A DNA stretch of 64,000 nt from Pseudomonas frederiksbergensis (GTDB lineage: Bacteria; Pseudomonadota; Gammaproteobacteria; Pseudomonadales; Pseudomonadaceae), in the NCBI RefSeq assembly GCF_900105495.1, contig NZ_FNTF01000002.1, forward strand, positions 2,827,501-2,891,500. The letters run 5' to 3'. The notes beneath the pieces are model-generated. The model was not told the DNA's origin. It saw only the letters and a list, made by a program, of their open reading frames with translations, and did no database searches. Positions 47,622-56,967 of this stretch are shown here, one piece after another. Within the stretch, counting starts at the first letter, position 1. The number at the start of each line of letters is the position of its first letter. The position numbers were made by a program, and so were the translations under genes.

Positions 47622-48359
47622 ATGTCGTTCATCCACGCCAACATGATCCACATCCTCGCCGCGCTCTGGTTCGCCATCTGCTGGGGCGGCTACACCCGTT
47701 ATGCGACGTGGAAGGGCCGCGACACTGCGTGCCTGGCCAGCGTGCTGCACCTTTATCGCGAAGACTGGATGCGCCGCATGCTGTTGCGCGACAACCGCAT
47801 CGCTGACGCCAGCGTGATCGGTAACCTGGAGCGCAATGCCTCGTTCTTCGCCTCCAGCACACTGATTATCCTGGCCGGCATTCTCACGGTGCTCGGAGCC
47901 TCCGAAAGGGCAGTGTCGTTGTTGGCGGATATCCCGATGGTGCAGCAGGCATCCCAGGGGATGTCGGAGATCAAGTTGCTGTGTCTGGCGCTGGTGTTTG
48001 TCTATGCGTTCTTTACGTTCAGCTGGTGCATGCGCCAGTACAACTTTGCGGCCATTCTGGTGGGCTCGGCGCCTATGGTCGGTGAGCGTCACGTATCCGA
48101 ACAAGAACGCAAAGCCTTCGCTGCCCGGGCGGCCCGCGTCATTTCCATGGCCGCCAACCAGTTCAACTTCGGACTGCGCTCCTACTACTTCGGCATGACC
48201 ATGCTGGCCTGGTTCGTCAGCCCATGGTTGTTCATGTTGATGAGTACCGGTGTGGTGTTGGTGTTGTATCGCCGGGAATTTCATTCCGACGTTCTTGACG
48301 TGATGGTCTATACACCTACAGAGGCGCCATTGCCCGAGGCGATTAAAGAGGCTGTTTGA
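47622..48359 (+). CDS. DUF599 membrane protein
   Basis: Protein of 245 residues from ATG 47622 (AAGGA upstream) with four hydrophobic segments and the DUF599 features: ICWGGYTRYATWKGRDTACL, HLYREDWMRRMLLRDNRIAD, SFFASSTLIILAG and a long C-terminal NQFNFGLRSYYFGMTMLAWFVSP. Function unknown. It is coupled to the following MAPEG gene by a one-base TGATG overlap. Confidence 0.85.
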   Translation: MSFIHANMIHILAALWFAICWGGYTRYATWKGRDTACLASVLHLYREDWMRRMLLRDNRIADASVIGNLERNASFFASSTLIILAGILTVLGASERAVSLLADIPMVQQASQGMSEIKLLCLALVFVYAFFTFSWCMRQYNFAAILVGSAPMVGERHVSEQERKAFAARAARVISMAANQFNFGLRSYYFGMTMLAWFVSPWLFMLMSTGVVLVLYRREFHSDVLDVMVYTPTEAPLPEAIKEAV

Positions 48360-48760
48360 TGAGTATTCCGTTCTGGTGTGTGTTAATCAGTGCCTTGCTT
48401 ATTTTTGTAGCAAAGATTCCCGTGGCCAAAGCGATGAATGACCTGGGTGGTTATGACAACCATCTGCCGCGTCAGCAACAGGCGCAACTGACTGGCTTTG
48501 GTGCCCGTGCGTTGGCCGCTCATCAGAACTGTTTTGAGGCGTTCATTCTGTTCGCGGTGGGGGTGCTGATGGCGCATACCACGCAGACAGCGGGGTGGCT
48601 GATCGACTTGCTGGCAATCATCTTCGTGATTACCCGAATCATTTATTTGTTGTGCTATTGGGTTGATCTGGCCTGGCAGCGCAGCCTGGTGTGGGGTATT
48701 GGACTATTGTGTTCGTTGCTATTGATGATTAGTCCGACTTTTAGAACAATTTTGCTGTAA
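48359..48760 (+). CDS. MAPEG-family membrane protein
   Basis: Four-helix protein of 133 residues from ATG 48359. The MAPEG pattern is seen in AKIPVAKAMNDLGGYDNHLP (loop 1), RALAAHQNCFEAFILFAVGVL with the conserved His-Glu-xx and TRIIYLLCYWVDLAWQRSLVW. Family members include glutathione-using membrane enzymes, but bacterial COG3686 members have no proven activity. Co-transcribed with the DUF599 gene and closed by a terminator. Confidence 0.85.
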   Translation: MSIPFWCVLISALLIFVAKIPVAKAMNDLGGYDNHLPRQQQAQLTGFGARALAAHQNCFEAFILFAVGVLMAHTTQTAGWLIDLLAIIFVITRIIYLLCYWVDLAWQRSLVWGIGLLCSLLLMISPTFRTILL

Positions 48761-48784
48761 CGCCTGCCAGGCAAAAAAAAGGCA

Positions 48785-48815
48785 AAAGAAAACCCGCACT
48801 TGGCGGGTTTTCTTT
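48785..48815. terminator. Bidirectional terminator
   Basis: AAAGAAAACCCGC/GCGGGTTTTCTTT with a five-base loop between convergent genes (MAPEG on plus, small lipoprotein on minus). Confidence 0.9.
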
Positions 48816-48833
48816 ATCACGCTAAAAACTGTT

Positions 48834-49067
48834 TTAGTTTTTAGGTGCTTCTTTTGCTGCCGCTGCATCCGATTCAGCCTGAGCTTTGGCGGCTTCGGCG
48901 TTTTCTTTCGCTGCGTCGTTCACTTTATCCTGAGCTTTGCTCATGTCTTGCTGAGCTTGCTCGGCATGTTTTTCGGCTTCTTGAGCTTTGTCCTCGGATT
49001 TTTTATCGCAAGCAGCGAGACCGAGGGAAGCGGTCAACATCAAGGCAATAGCTAAAGTCTTACGCAT
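48834..49067 (-). CDS. Small Ala/Lys-rich lipoprotein
   Basis: Lipoprotein of 77 residues from ATG 49067, eight bases after GGAGA; the longer frame upstream is not needed. The lipobox LAAC (Cys20) follows a clear signal peptide (MRKTLAIALMLTASLGLAAC). The mature part is almost entirely charged helix (DKKSEDKAQEAEKHAEQAQQ then similar heptads), predicted to form a coiled coil like Lpp-type or stress-induced small lipoproteins. Role unknown. Confidence 0.85.
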   Translation of the reverse strand: MRKTLAIALMLTASLGLAACDKKSEDKAQEAEKHAEQAQQDMSKAQDKVNDAAKENAEAAKAQAESDAAAAKEAPKN

Positions 49068-49223
49068 GGGGTGTTTCTCCTTATGGAAAATATCTACTGG
49101 CCTTTCGAGCACAGCGCATAGCGTTAAGTTCCTCAATTCATACAGATATATAAGTTTATTCCGACGGGAACTTTTACTAAAACACCAGGTGTGTCGCCCG
49201 GACACTAAGAAGAGTTTATCAAA

Positions 49224-49700
49224 ATGGCCGAAAACCCCGTTTTTGAGCGTGCTACACGGTTTCTATCGGCGCTGCGACATTGTCAGGTACTGGGGCTGCG
49301 CGTTCACAGCGCCAGCAGCGAAGGATTGACGGTTATCCTGCCGTACAGTCCGCAAATTGTGGGCAACCCGCAAACCGGTGTGATTCATGGCGGGGCGCTG
49401 ACCTCGCTGATGGACACGGCCTGCGGCATGGCCACCCTCTGCGTGCTGCCCGAGTTCGAGGTTTGTCCGACCCTCGACCTGCGCATCGACTACATGCACG
49501 CCGCCGAGCCGCATAAGGATGTCTACGGTTTTGCCCAGTGCTACCGGGTGACCACGGATGTGATTTTTGCTCGCGGTTTCGCCTATCAGGACGACCCCGA
49601 GCAGCCCATCGCCCATGTGGTGGGCACTTTCATGCGCATGGGTAAAGCCATCAAGGGCACCAAAGGCTTTGGCGGCGCTATCGCCGGAGGTGCGAAATGA
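49224..49700 (+). CDS. PaaI-type hotdog thioesterase, first of a tandem pair
   Basis: Protein of 158 residues with the hotdog signature GVIHGGALTSLMDTACGMA (HGG followed by catalytic Asp), VCPTLDLRIDYMHAAEP and HVVGTFMRMG. It should hydrolyse an acyl-CoA, with substrate unknown. ATG 49224. Its stop overlaps the start of the second hotdog gene by four bases (ATGA). Confidence 0.88.
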   Translation: MAENPVFERATRFLSALRHCQVLGLRVHSASSEGLTVILPYSPQIVGNPQTGVIHGGALTSLMDTACGMATLCVLPEFEVCPTLDLRIDYMHAAEPHKDVYGFAQCYRVTTDVIFARGFAYQDDPEQPIAHVVGTFMRMGKAIKGTKGFGGAIAGGAK

Positions 49701-50134
49701 CCGATTCCTTCAAGGAACAACTTCAACTGGCACATGAGCAGGGCGACTATGCCTCGCTGCTGCACTTGATCCCCTACGCCAAACTGATCGGCGTCGAATG
49801 TTCGCGGGTAGGGGATGATCTGCTGTTTCGCTTGCCGGCCAACAAGGACAACATTGGTAACCCTTTATTGCCGGCGATTCATGGTGGCGTGATCGCCGGG
49901 TTCATGGAGCTGTCCGCGGCGCTGCACCTGCTGATTTTCACCGGTTCGCCGGGTGTGCCGAAGATCATCGATTTCTCCCTCGACTACTTGCGTGCCGGGC
50001 AGTTTCGCGACACCTGGGCCAGATGCCAGGTTTGCCGGCAGGGCCGCCGGGTGGCCAACGTCGCGATTACGGCCTGGCAAAGCACTGAAGTCGAACCGAT
50101 TGCCACCGCCCGCGCCCATTTCAAAATTGAATAG
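49697..50134 (+). CDS. PaaI-type hotdog thioesterase, second of a tandem pair
   Basis: Protein of 145 residues with the related core NPLLPAIHGGVIAGFMELSAAL and IIDFSLDYLRAGQFRDTWAR. The usual catalytic Asp after HGG is replaced by Glu (FMELSA), which is also used in some hotdog enzymes. A 35-residue N-terminal helical stretch precedes the fold. Overlap with the first gene suggests a heteromer or paired action. htpG follows 96 bases later. Confidence 0.86.
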   Translation: MTDSFKEQLQLAHEQGDYASLLHLIPYAKLIGVECSRVGDDLLFRLPANKDNIGNPLLPAIHGGVIAGFMELSAALHLLIFTGSPGVPKIIDFSLDYLRAGQFRDTWARCQVCRQGRRVANVAITAWQSTEVEPIATARAHFKIE

Positions 50135-50230
50135 CCCTTGAAATCCTGAACTGAGCCCCCAACTTTGATGACAACCCGCCGCCGACCCTTCAGGTCGCGG
50201 CCACTGCCATCTGATTGGAGTTTGATGACC

Positions 50231-52135
50231 ATGAGTGTGGAAACTCAAAAGGAAACCCTGGGCTTCCAGACCGAGGTGAAGCAACTGCTGCACCTCATGA
50301 TCCATTCGCTGTATTCCAACAAGGAAATTTTCCTTCGCGAATTGATCTCTAACGCCTCTGACGCTGTCGACAAATTACGCTTCGAAGCCCTGTCCAAGCC
50401 TGAGTTGCTGGAAGGCGGCGCCGAACTGAAAATCCGTGTGAGCTTCGACAAGGACGCTAAAACCGTCACCCTCGAAGACAACGGCATTGGCATGAGCCGT
50501 GAAGATGCGATCACCCACCTGGGGACCATCGCCAAATCCGGCACTGCCGATTTCATGAAACATCTCTCCGGTGATCAGAAAAAAGACTCGCACCTGATCG
50601 GTCAATTCGGTGTGGGTTTCTACTCTGCATTCATCGTCGCCGATAAAGTCGACGTGTTCAGCCGTCGTGCCGGTGCTGCTGCCAGCGAAGGCGTGCACTG
50701 GTCGTCCAAGGGCGAAGGCGATTTTGAAGTTGCCACCGTCGATAAAGCCGAGCGCGGCACTCGTATCGTCCTGCACCTGAAAGCCGGTGAAGACGAATTC
50801 GCCGATGGCTGGCGTCTGCGCAACATCATCAAGAAGTACTCCGACCACATCGCTCTGCCGATCGAATTGCCGAAAGAAGTGGCGGCCGTTGAAGGCGAAG
50901 AACAACCGGCCGTTGAATGGGAAACTGTCAACCGCGCCAGCGCCCTGTGGACCCGTCCGCGTACCGAGATCAAGGACGAGGAATACCAGGAGTTCTACAA
51001 ACACGTCGCTCATGACTTCGAGAACCCGCTGAGCTGGAGCCACAACAAGGTCGAAGGCAAGCTTGAATACAGCTCGCTGCTCTACGTGCCGGCCCGTGCT
51101 CCATTCGATCTGTACCAGCGTGAAGCGCCGAAAGGCCTGAAGCTGTACGTGCAGCGCGTGTTCGTGATGGATCAGGCGGAGTCGTTCCTGCCGCTGTACC
51201 TGCGCTTCATCAAGGGCGTGGTCGATTCCAACGACCTGTCGCTGAACGTATCGCGGGAAATCCTGCAGAAAGACCCGATCATCGATTCGATGAAGTCGGC
51301 GCTGACCAAGCGTGTTCTCGACATGCTGGAAAAGCTGGCGAAGAACGAGCCTGAGCAATACAAGAGCTTCTGGAAAAACTTTGGCCAGGTCATGAAAGAA
51401 GGCCCGGCAGAAGACTTCGCCAACAAAGAGAAAATCGCTGGCCTGCTGCGTTTCGCATCGACCAACGGTGATGAAGGCGAGCAAGTGGTGGGTCTGGCTG
51501 AATACCTGGCTCGCGCCAAGGAAGGTCAGGACAAGATTTACTACCTGACCGGCGAGACCTACGCGCAAGTCAAGAACAGCCCGCACCTGGAAGTCTTCCG
51601 CAAGAAAGGCATCGAAGTGCTGCTGCTGACCGACCGCATCGACGAGTGGCTGATGAGCTACCTCAGCGACTTCGACGGCAAGAGCTTTGTCGACGTGGCG
51701 CGTGGTGACCTCGACCTCGGCAATCTGGATTCGGAAGAAGACAAGAAAGCGGCGGAAGAAGTCGCCAAGTCCAAGGAAGGTCTGGTTGAGCGTCTGAAAA
51801 CTGCACTGGGCGATTCCGTCGCTGAAGTTCGGGTTTCCCACCGCCTGACCGACTCCCCGGCGATTCTGGCCATCGGCGAGCAGGACCTGGGCTTGCAGAT
51901 GCGTCAGATCCTCGAAGCCAGCGGTCAGAAGGTGCCGGATTCGAAGCCGATCTTCGAATTCAACCCGGCTCACCCGCTGATCGAGAAGCTCGACAACGAG
52001 CAGAGCGACGAACGCTTCGGCGACCTGTCGCACATTCTCTTCGATCAGGCGGCCCTGGCCGCTGGCGACAGCTTGAAAGACCCGGCCGCGTACGTGCGCC
52101 GTCTCAACAAGCTGTTGGTTGAATTGTCGGTTTAA
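50231..52135 (+). CDS. htpG: Chaperone HtpG (Hsp90)
   Basis: Hsp90 chaperone of 634 residues from ATG 50231 ([20 protein letters not shown]), which is the standard Pseudomonas length. ATG 50225 would add two residues. It has the GHKL ATPase motifs [21 protein letters not shown] and [12 protein letters not shown], the middle-domain catalytic Arg in NVSREILQ, and a C-terminal dimerisation domain. No sigma32-type promoter was recognised in the 96-base gap, so it may be transcribed from further upstream. Confidence 0.98.
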   Translation: MSVETQKETLGFQTEVKQLLHLMIHSLYSNKEIFLRELISNASDAVDKLRFEALSKPELLEGGAELKIRVSFDKDAKTVTLEDNGIGMSREDAITHLGTIAKSGTADFMKHLSGDQKKDSHLIGQFGVGFYSAFIVADKVDVFSRRAGAAASEGVHWSSKGEGDFEVATVDKAERGTRIVLHLKAGEDEFADGWRLRNIIKKYSDHIALPIELPKEVAAVEGEEQPAVEWETVNRASALWTRPRTEIKDEEYQEFYKHVAHDFENPLSWSHNKVEGKLEYSSLLYVPARAPFDLYQREAPKGLKLYVQRVFVMDQAESFLPLYLRFIKGVVDSNDLSLNVSREILQKDPIIDSMKSALTKRVLDMLEKLAKNEPEQYKSFWKNFGQVMKEGPAEDFANKEKIAGLLRFASTNGDEGEQVVGLAEYLARAKEGQDKIYYLTGETYAQVKNSPHLEVFRKKGIEVLLLTDRIDEWLMSYLSDFDGKSFVDVARGDLDLGNLDSEEDKKAAEEVAKSKEGLVERLKTALGDSVAEVRVSHRLTDSPAILAIGEQDLGLQMRQILEASGQKVPDSKPIFEFNPAHPLIEKLDNEQSDERFGDLSHILFDQAALAAGDSLKDPAAYVRRLNKLLVELSV

Positions 52136-52146
52136 CTTCGCTGTAC

Positions 52147-52172
52147 AAAAACCCGCTTCGGCGGGTTTTTTG
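52147..52172 (+). terminator. Terminator of htpG
   Basis: AAAACCCGC TTCG GCGGGTTTTTT, a UUCG tetraloop hairpin with T-run; also positioned to act for the convergent pirin gene. Confidence 0.92.
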
Positions 52173-52176
52173 ATCG

Positions 52177-53064
52177 TTACAGCGGGGTTGGCTCGCTTCG
52201 TCCTTTTGGCAGTTCGATCCGCTCACTTTCCCCTGGCACCGTCGGCCAATCCCCGGCCGCCCAGCGTCGCCGTGCTTCATCGATCAACGCCGGATCGCTC
52301 GCCACGAAGTTCCAGTTGATCCGCCGCGGCCCATCCAGCGGTGCACCACCAAACAGCACGGCATGACAGTCGCTTTCAGCAAACAGTGTCATCTCTTCCC
52401 CGACCGGCAATACCACCAGCGAATGCGGTTCTATCGGCTCGCCATCCAGTTGCACCTCGCCGTCCAGCACATACAACGCCCGCTCTTCATGTTCGGCAGG
52501 AATCAGCAAGGTGGTCGCCGTTTGCAGGTTCAATTCGGCATACAAGGTAGGAGAAAGCACCGGGACCGGCGATTCCAGGCAAAAGCCTGACCCGGCAATC
52601 ATGCGGATTTTCACCCCCAGGTTATCGCTGACCGGCAGGGTGGCCGCCGGATGGTGGCTGTAGTGTCCGGGGCCGTGCTCTTTTTCTTTCGGTGAGGCCA
52701 GCCAAATCTGCAAACCATGCATCGTGAAACCGCTGTCCTTCAACGTCTCGGGCGTGCGCTCGACGTGGGCAATCGCGCTGCCCGCCGTCATCCAGCTGAC
52801 ATCACCGGCCTCCACGACCTGGTCGGAACCGAGGCTGTCCTTGTGCTGGATTTTTCCTTCGAACAAGTAGGTGAGGGTCGACAGGCCAATGTGCGGATGC
52901 TGACGGATGTTCATGCCTTTTCCCGCCTCATAACGGGTTTCGAGCATGTGGTCGAAAAACACGAAAGGCCCGACGCTGCGGCATTTGGCTGACGGCAGTG
53001 GACGAAGTATGGGTTGGCCTTCGACATCTTCGGCGCGGGGGCGGATCACGAGCGGAGTGTTCAT
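52177..53064 (-). CDS. Pirin family protein
   Basis: Bicupin of 295 residues from ATG 53064 (MNTPLVIRPRAEDVEGQPIL). The metal site is in NIRQHPHIGLSTLTYLFEGK, HKDSLGSDQ and GSAIAHVERTPE (three His and one Glu), as in pirins, some of which act as quercetinases or regulators. The C-terminal cupin carries YVLDGEVQLDGEPIEPHSLV and LFGGAPLDGPRRINWNFVAS. Substrate unknown. Likely followed by nothing in operon; the OsmC gene starts 62 bases upstream on the same strand. Confidence 0.88.
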   Translation of the reverse strand: MNTPLVIRPRAEDVEGQPILRPLPSAKCRSVGPFVFFDHMLETRYEAGKGMNIRQHPHIGLSTLTYLFEGKIQHKDSLGSDQVVEAGDVSWMTAGSAIAHVERTPETLKDSGFTMHGLQIWLASPKEKEHGPGHYSHHPAATLPVSDNLGVKIRMIAGSGFCLESPVPVLSPTLYAELNLQTATTLLIPAEHEERALYVLDGEVQLDGEPIEPHSLVVLPVGEEMTLFAESDCHAVLFGGAPLDGPRRINWNFVASDPALIDEARRRWAAGDWPTVPGESERIELPKGRSEPTPL

Positions 53065-53125
53065 GCTGCATTCCAGGCTGAGCGGGTAATGCGTGGAGCA
53101 TAACCCGCTTGCGCAGCCCTTGCCG

Positions 53126-53542
53126 CTATTGGCTGAAGGCACCTTCAGCCAGGTGCGTTTCGATGCTGACGTCTGTGGTGGTCATCAACTTGTGGACCGG
53201 GCAACGGTCGGCGACGCGGTGCAACTCGTCGCGCTGAGCGTCGGAGAGCACACCTTTGAGTGTCAGTTTGACGTGCAGGGCATATTTACCTTTCTGCTCT
53301 TCGCTGTTGTCACGTTTGACTTCGACCGTGACACCGGTCAGCGGGATGTCTTTTTTCTTCGCGTACATCTTCAGGGTCAGCGCCTTGCAGGCACCCAGGG
53401 CGGCGTCGAAGTAATCGTGTGGCTCGGGCGCCGAGCCTTCGCCGCCAGCGAGTGTCGGTACGTCGGCAAACAGTTCATGGTCATCGATTTGGACGCTGTG
53501 ACGATAACCTTCGGTGGAAACGGTATTGACGGTGACAGTCAT
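53126..53542 (-). CDS. OsmC/Ohr-family peroxide-reductase-like protein
   Basis: Protein of 138 residues from ATG 53542 (MTVTVNTVSTEGYRHSVQID). Two redox Cys are conserved, Cys52 in AALGACKALTLKMYA and Cys114 in DRCPVHKLMTT, the OsmC arrangement for reduction of organic hydroperoxides. It sits upstream of pirin on the same strand and may share its transcript. The YhfA-like and OsmC groups are hard to tell apart here. Confidence 0.87.
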   Translation of the reverse strand: MTVTVNTVSTEGYRHSVQIDDHELFADVPTLAGGEGSAPEPHDYFDAALGACKALTLKMYAKKKDIPLTGVTVEVKRDNSEEQKGKYALHVKLTLKGVLSDAQRDELHRVADRCPVHKLMTTTDVSIETHLAEGAFSQ

Positions 53543-53795
53543 GGGAAACCTCATAGGCAACAGGAAAAGTCATTCGAGCAAAAAACACCTTGAAGGTATA
53601 GAGCACTCTTCCAGTGACGCGTTCCACTTGATAGCTCGCCCATTCCCGAACGCTGAACCGTTACCGCCCGGTGATCGAAGCAGTTAAGGCGTTTTGATAT
53701 CACGTTTTCGTCTTACGCAAAATTTCTCCGGGCCGATACCTTCTTAAGCAGCCCGCTGCAGGGTTGATGCAGCGCTTTTGGAAGGAACCAGAGCA

Positions 53796-55421
53796 ATGAG
53801 TATCAGAAGTCTCAATATTGCGCCGCGCGCGGGCCTGGGTTTTGGCCTGCTGGCGTTAATGGTGTTTGGATTGGGGGCGTTCGCGCTGCTGCAAATGTCG
53901 AACATGCGCGCGCAGTCCGATCAGGTCGATGACAACTGGCTGCCCAGCGTGATGGCGGTCGGGGAGATGAATCAGGACATGCTGCGGCTGCGGGCATTGA
54001 CCATGCGCCTGCTGATCAATCGGGACCCGCAGGCGCTGGCGCAAAACGTCAGCAAACTCAACGAGCTCAAAGGCATCCTGGATGAACCTCGGCAGCGCTA
54101 TGACGCGCTGATCGTGCTGCCCGAAGAGCGTGTGTTGTTCGATCGCTTCAAAGCCTCGGAGCAACAATACCTGCAGTTCCAGACTCAGGTGATGACGCTG
54201 TCTGCTCAGGGACGGGTGGAAGAGGCGGCTGCCGTCCTCAATGGCGAGATGAGCCCATTGGCCGATGAAATCGCCGCCACCCTCAAGGCATTGGTCGAAC
54301 TGAACAAGCACAACGCTAACCTGGCGACGCAGGCCGCGCGCCAGGTGTTCAGCCATGCGCGGGTCTGGGTCGGGGTGATGATCGGCCTGACAGCGCTGAT
54401 GACCATCGGCCTGGCGCTGCTGCTGACTCGCAGTATTGTCGTGCCGCTTTCCCAATCGTTGAGGGTGGCTGAAGGGGTGGCTGGCGGCGATCTCACCGGT
54501 GATATCAGCATCAGCGGCAAGGACGAACCGGCGCGGCTGCTGCACGCCCTCAAGAGCATGCAGGGGAGTTTGCGCGAAACCCTGCGGCGTATTTCCGACT
54601 CATCCAGCCAATTGGCCTCGGCCTCGGAAGAGCTCAGTTGTGTGACCGAAGAGGCCACCCGGGGCCTGCACCAGCAGAGCCTGGAAATCGACCAGGCCGC
54701 CACGGCAGTGAATCAGATGACCGCGGCGGTGGAGGAGGTCGCGAGCAACGCGGTGGCCACGTCCGAAGCGTCTCGGGAATCCGACCGGATCGCCCAGCAC
54801 GGTCGCGAGCAGGTGCATCAGACCGTGTTGTCCATCGAATCCCTGGCCGACGATGTCACCGCCAACGCCACCCAGGTCGAGGACCTGGCGCAGAAAGTTT
54901 ATGGCATCAGCAAAGTCCTGGATGTGATTCGCTCGATTGCCGAGCAGACGAACTTGCTGGCCCTGAACGCGGCCATCGAAGCGGCGCGGGCCGGGAGTGC
55001 CGGGCGCGGCTTTGCGGTGGTGGCCGATGAAGTGCGGGCGCTGGCGCACCGGACGCAGCAATCGACCCAGGAAATCGAGCAGATGATCTCCGGCATCCAG
55101 AAAGGCACCGATGCTGCGGTCAGTTCGATGCAGCAGAGCAACACGCGCGCGCGTTCGACTCTTGAAGTGGCGAAAGCGGCGGGCACGGCGCTGGAGGAAA
55201 TCGCCACGGCGTTTACCCTGATCAATGAGCGCAACCTGGTGATCGCCAGCGCCTCGGAGGAACAAGCGGCTGTCGCGCGCGAGGTGGATCGCAACCTGAT
55301 GAACATTCGCGATCTGGCGTTACAGACGTCGGCCGGGGCAAATCAAACCAGTGCCGCGAGCCAGGAGCTGTCTCGGTTGGCGGTCGATCTGAACACGATG
55401 GTGGCGCGGTTCTCGGTCTGA
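53796..55421 (+). CDS. Methyl-accepting chemotaxis protein with four-helix-bundle sensor
   Basis: Chemoreceptor of 541 residues from ATG 53796 (GAAGGA upstream). TM1 at about 13-34, a helical periplasmic domain to about 190 (4HB_MCP type, [19 protein letters not shown]), TM2 at about 195-215, HAMP, and a cytoplasmic signalling domain with the hairpin tip [20 protein letters not shown] and [18 protein letters not shown]. No C-terminal CheR-binding pentapeptide is seen. Ligand unknown. Alone, with neither che genes nor a matching transporter adjacent. Confidence 0.93.
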   Translation: MSIRSLNIAPRAGLGFGLLALMVFGLGAFALLQMSNMRAQSDQVDDNWLPSVMAVGEMNQDMLRLRALTMRLLINRDPQALAQNVSKLNELKGILDEPRQRYDALIVLPEERVLFDRFKASEQQYLQFQTQVMTLSAQGRVEEAAAVLNGEMSPLADEIAATLKALVELNKHNANLATQAARQVFSHARVWVGVMIGLTALMTIGLALLLTRSIVVPLSQSLRVAEGVAGGDLTGDISISGKDEPARLLHALKSMQGSLRETLRRISDSSSQLASASEELSCVTEEATRGLHQQSLEIDQAATAVNQMTAAVEEVASNAVATSEASRESDRIAQHGREQVHQTVLSIESLADDVTANATQVEDLAQKVYGISKVLDVIRSIAEQTNLLALNAAIEAARAGSAGRGFAVVADEVRALAHRTQQSTQEIEQMISGIQKGTDAAVSSMQQSNTRARSTLEVAKAAGTALEEIATAFTLINERNLVIASASEEQAAVAREVDRNLMNIRDLALQTSAGANQTSAASQELSRLAVDLNTMVARFSV

Positions 55422-55590
55422 ACGCGCAGCGGTTTTGTCGTTCCGGCGGCGCTACCGGCTGGCTGTGCAAGGTTGCGGGTGGCGCCATCCCGGCCTATGG
55501 TCCAAACGATACTTTACTTGCGACTGGCGCGTGATGACTCGCCGTCGGTTGCTGTCCATCCAGTGCTGATTTGCGTAGCGAGGTGACGAC

Positions 55591-56967
55591 ATGCCCACCG
55601 ACTCCCGACCCGCCGTGCTCGAACTGATCGGCAACACGCCGCTGGTGCGCGTCAGCCGTTTCGATACCGGCCCGTGCACGCTGTTCCTCAAGCTCGAATC
55701 GCAGAACCCCGGCGGTTCGATCAAGGATCGCATCGGCCTGGCGATGATCGACGCGGCCGAACGCGATGGCAGCCTGCGCCCCGGCGGCACCATCGTCGAG
55801 GCCACCGCCGGCAACACCGGCCTGGGCCTGGCCCTGGTCGGTCGTGCCAAGGGTTACCGAGTGGTGTTGGTGGTGCCGGACAAGATGTCCACCGAGAAGG
55901 TCTTGCACCTCAAGGCGATGGGCGCCGAGGTGCACATCACCCGCTCCGATGTCGGCAAGGGCCATCCCGATTACTACCAGGACGTTGCGGCGCGGCTGGC
56001 GCTGGAAATCCCCGACGCTTTCTTCGCCGATCAATTCAACAACCCGGCCAACCCGCTGGCCCATGAATGCAGCACCGCGCCGGAAATCTGGGCGCAGACT
56101 CAGCATGACGTGGACGCGATCGTCGTCGGCGTCGGCTCGGCCGGTACGCTGACCGGGCTGACTCGTTTCTTTCGCCGCGTGCAACCGGACCTGGTCATGG
56201 TGCTGGCCGATCCGGTCGGCTCGGTGATGGCCGAATACAGCCGCAGCGGCACCATGAACACGCCCGGCTCCTGGGCGGTGGAGGGCATCGGCGAAGACTT
56301 CATTCCGTCGATTGCCGACCTGTCCAGCGTGCGCCACGCCTATTCGATCAGCGACGAGGAAAGCTTCGATCATGCCCGCCAGCTGTTGCGCGCCGAAGGC
56401 ATACTCGGTGGCTCTTCGACCGGCACCCTGCTGGCGGCGGCGTTGCGTTATTGCCGCGAGCAGACCGAGCCGAAGCGGGTCGTCAGCTTCGTCTGCGACA
56501 CCGGCACGCGCTATCTGTCGAAGGTCTACAACGACCAGTGGATGAACGACCAGGGCCTGTTGCAATACAAACATTATGGCGATCTGCGCGACCTGATCTC
56601 GCGGCGTTTCGAGGATGGCCGGGTGATCAGCGTGGGCCCGGACGATACGCTGCTCACCGCGTTCCAGCGCATGCGTCTGGCGGACGTGTCGCAACTGCCG
56701 GTGCTGGAGGGCGGGAAGCGGCTGGTCGGCGTGATCGACGAGTCCGACATTCTGCTTGGCCTGCAGGAAGATGCTTCGCACTTTCGCATGAGCGTGGCCA
56801 GCGCAATGACCGACAAGCTGCAAACCCTGCCGCCCAGCGCCAGTCTGGCGCAACTGCGGGCGGAGCTCGACCGTGGGCTGGTGGCGATCATCGCCGACGC
56901 TTCGGGCTTCTACGGCTTGATTACTCGAGTCGACATGCTCATTCACCTACGGAGATCCCTTACATGA
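55591..56967 (+). CDS. Cystathionine beta-synthase with C-terminal CBS domains
   Basis: PLP enzyme of 458 residues; condenses homocysteine and serine (or acetylserine) to cystathionine. The PLP Lys45 is in NPGGSIKDRIGL, the phosphate loop is GGSSTGTLL, and ELIGNTPLVRV and ATAGNTGLGLALVGRAKGYR are present. Residues about 335-450 hold a CBS-domain pair (VISVGPDDTLLTAFQRMRLA; VGVIDESDILLGL). Coupled by ATGA to cystathionine gamma-lyase. Confidence 0.93.
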   Translation: MPTDSRPAVLELIGNTPLVRVSRFDTGPCTLFLKLESQNPGGSIKDRIGLAMIDAAERDGSLRPGGTIVEATAGNTGLGLALVGRAKGYRVVLVVPDKMSTEKVLHLKAMGAEVHITRSDVGKGHPDYYQDVAARLALEIPDAFFADQFNNPANPLAHECSTAPEIWAQTQHDVDAIVVGVGSAGTLTGLTRFFRRVQPDLVMVLADPVGSVMAEYSRSGTMNTPGSWAVEGIGEDFIPSIADLSSVRHAYSISDEESFDHARQLLRAEGILGGSSTGTLLAAALRYCREQTEPKRVVSFVCDTGTRYLSKVYNDQWMNDQGLLQYKHYGDLRDLISRRFEDGRVISVGPDDTLLTAFQRMRLADVSQLPVLEGGKRLVGVIDESDILLGLQEDASHFRMSVASAMTDKLQTLPPSASLAQLRAELDRGLVAIIADASGFYGLITRVDMLIHLRRSLT

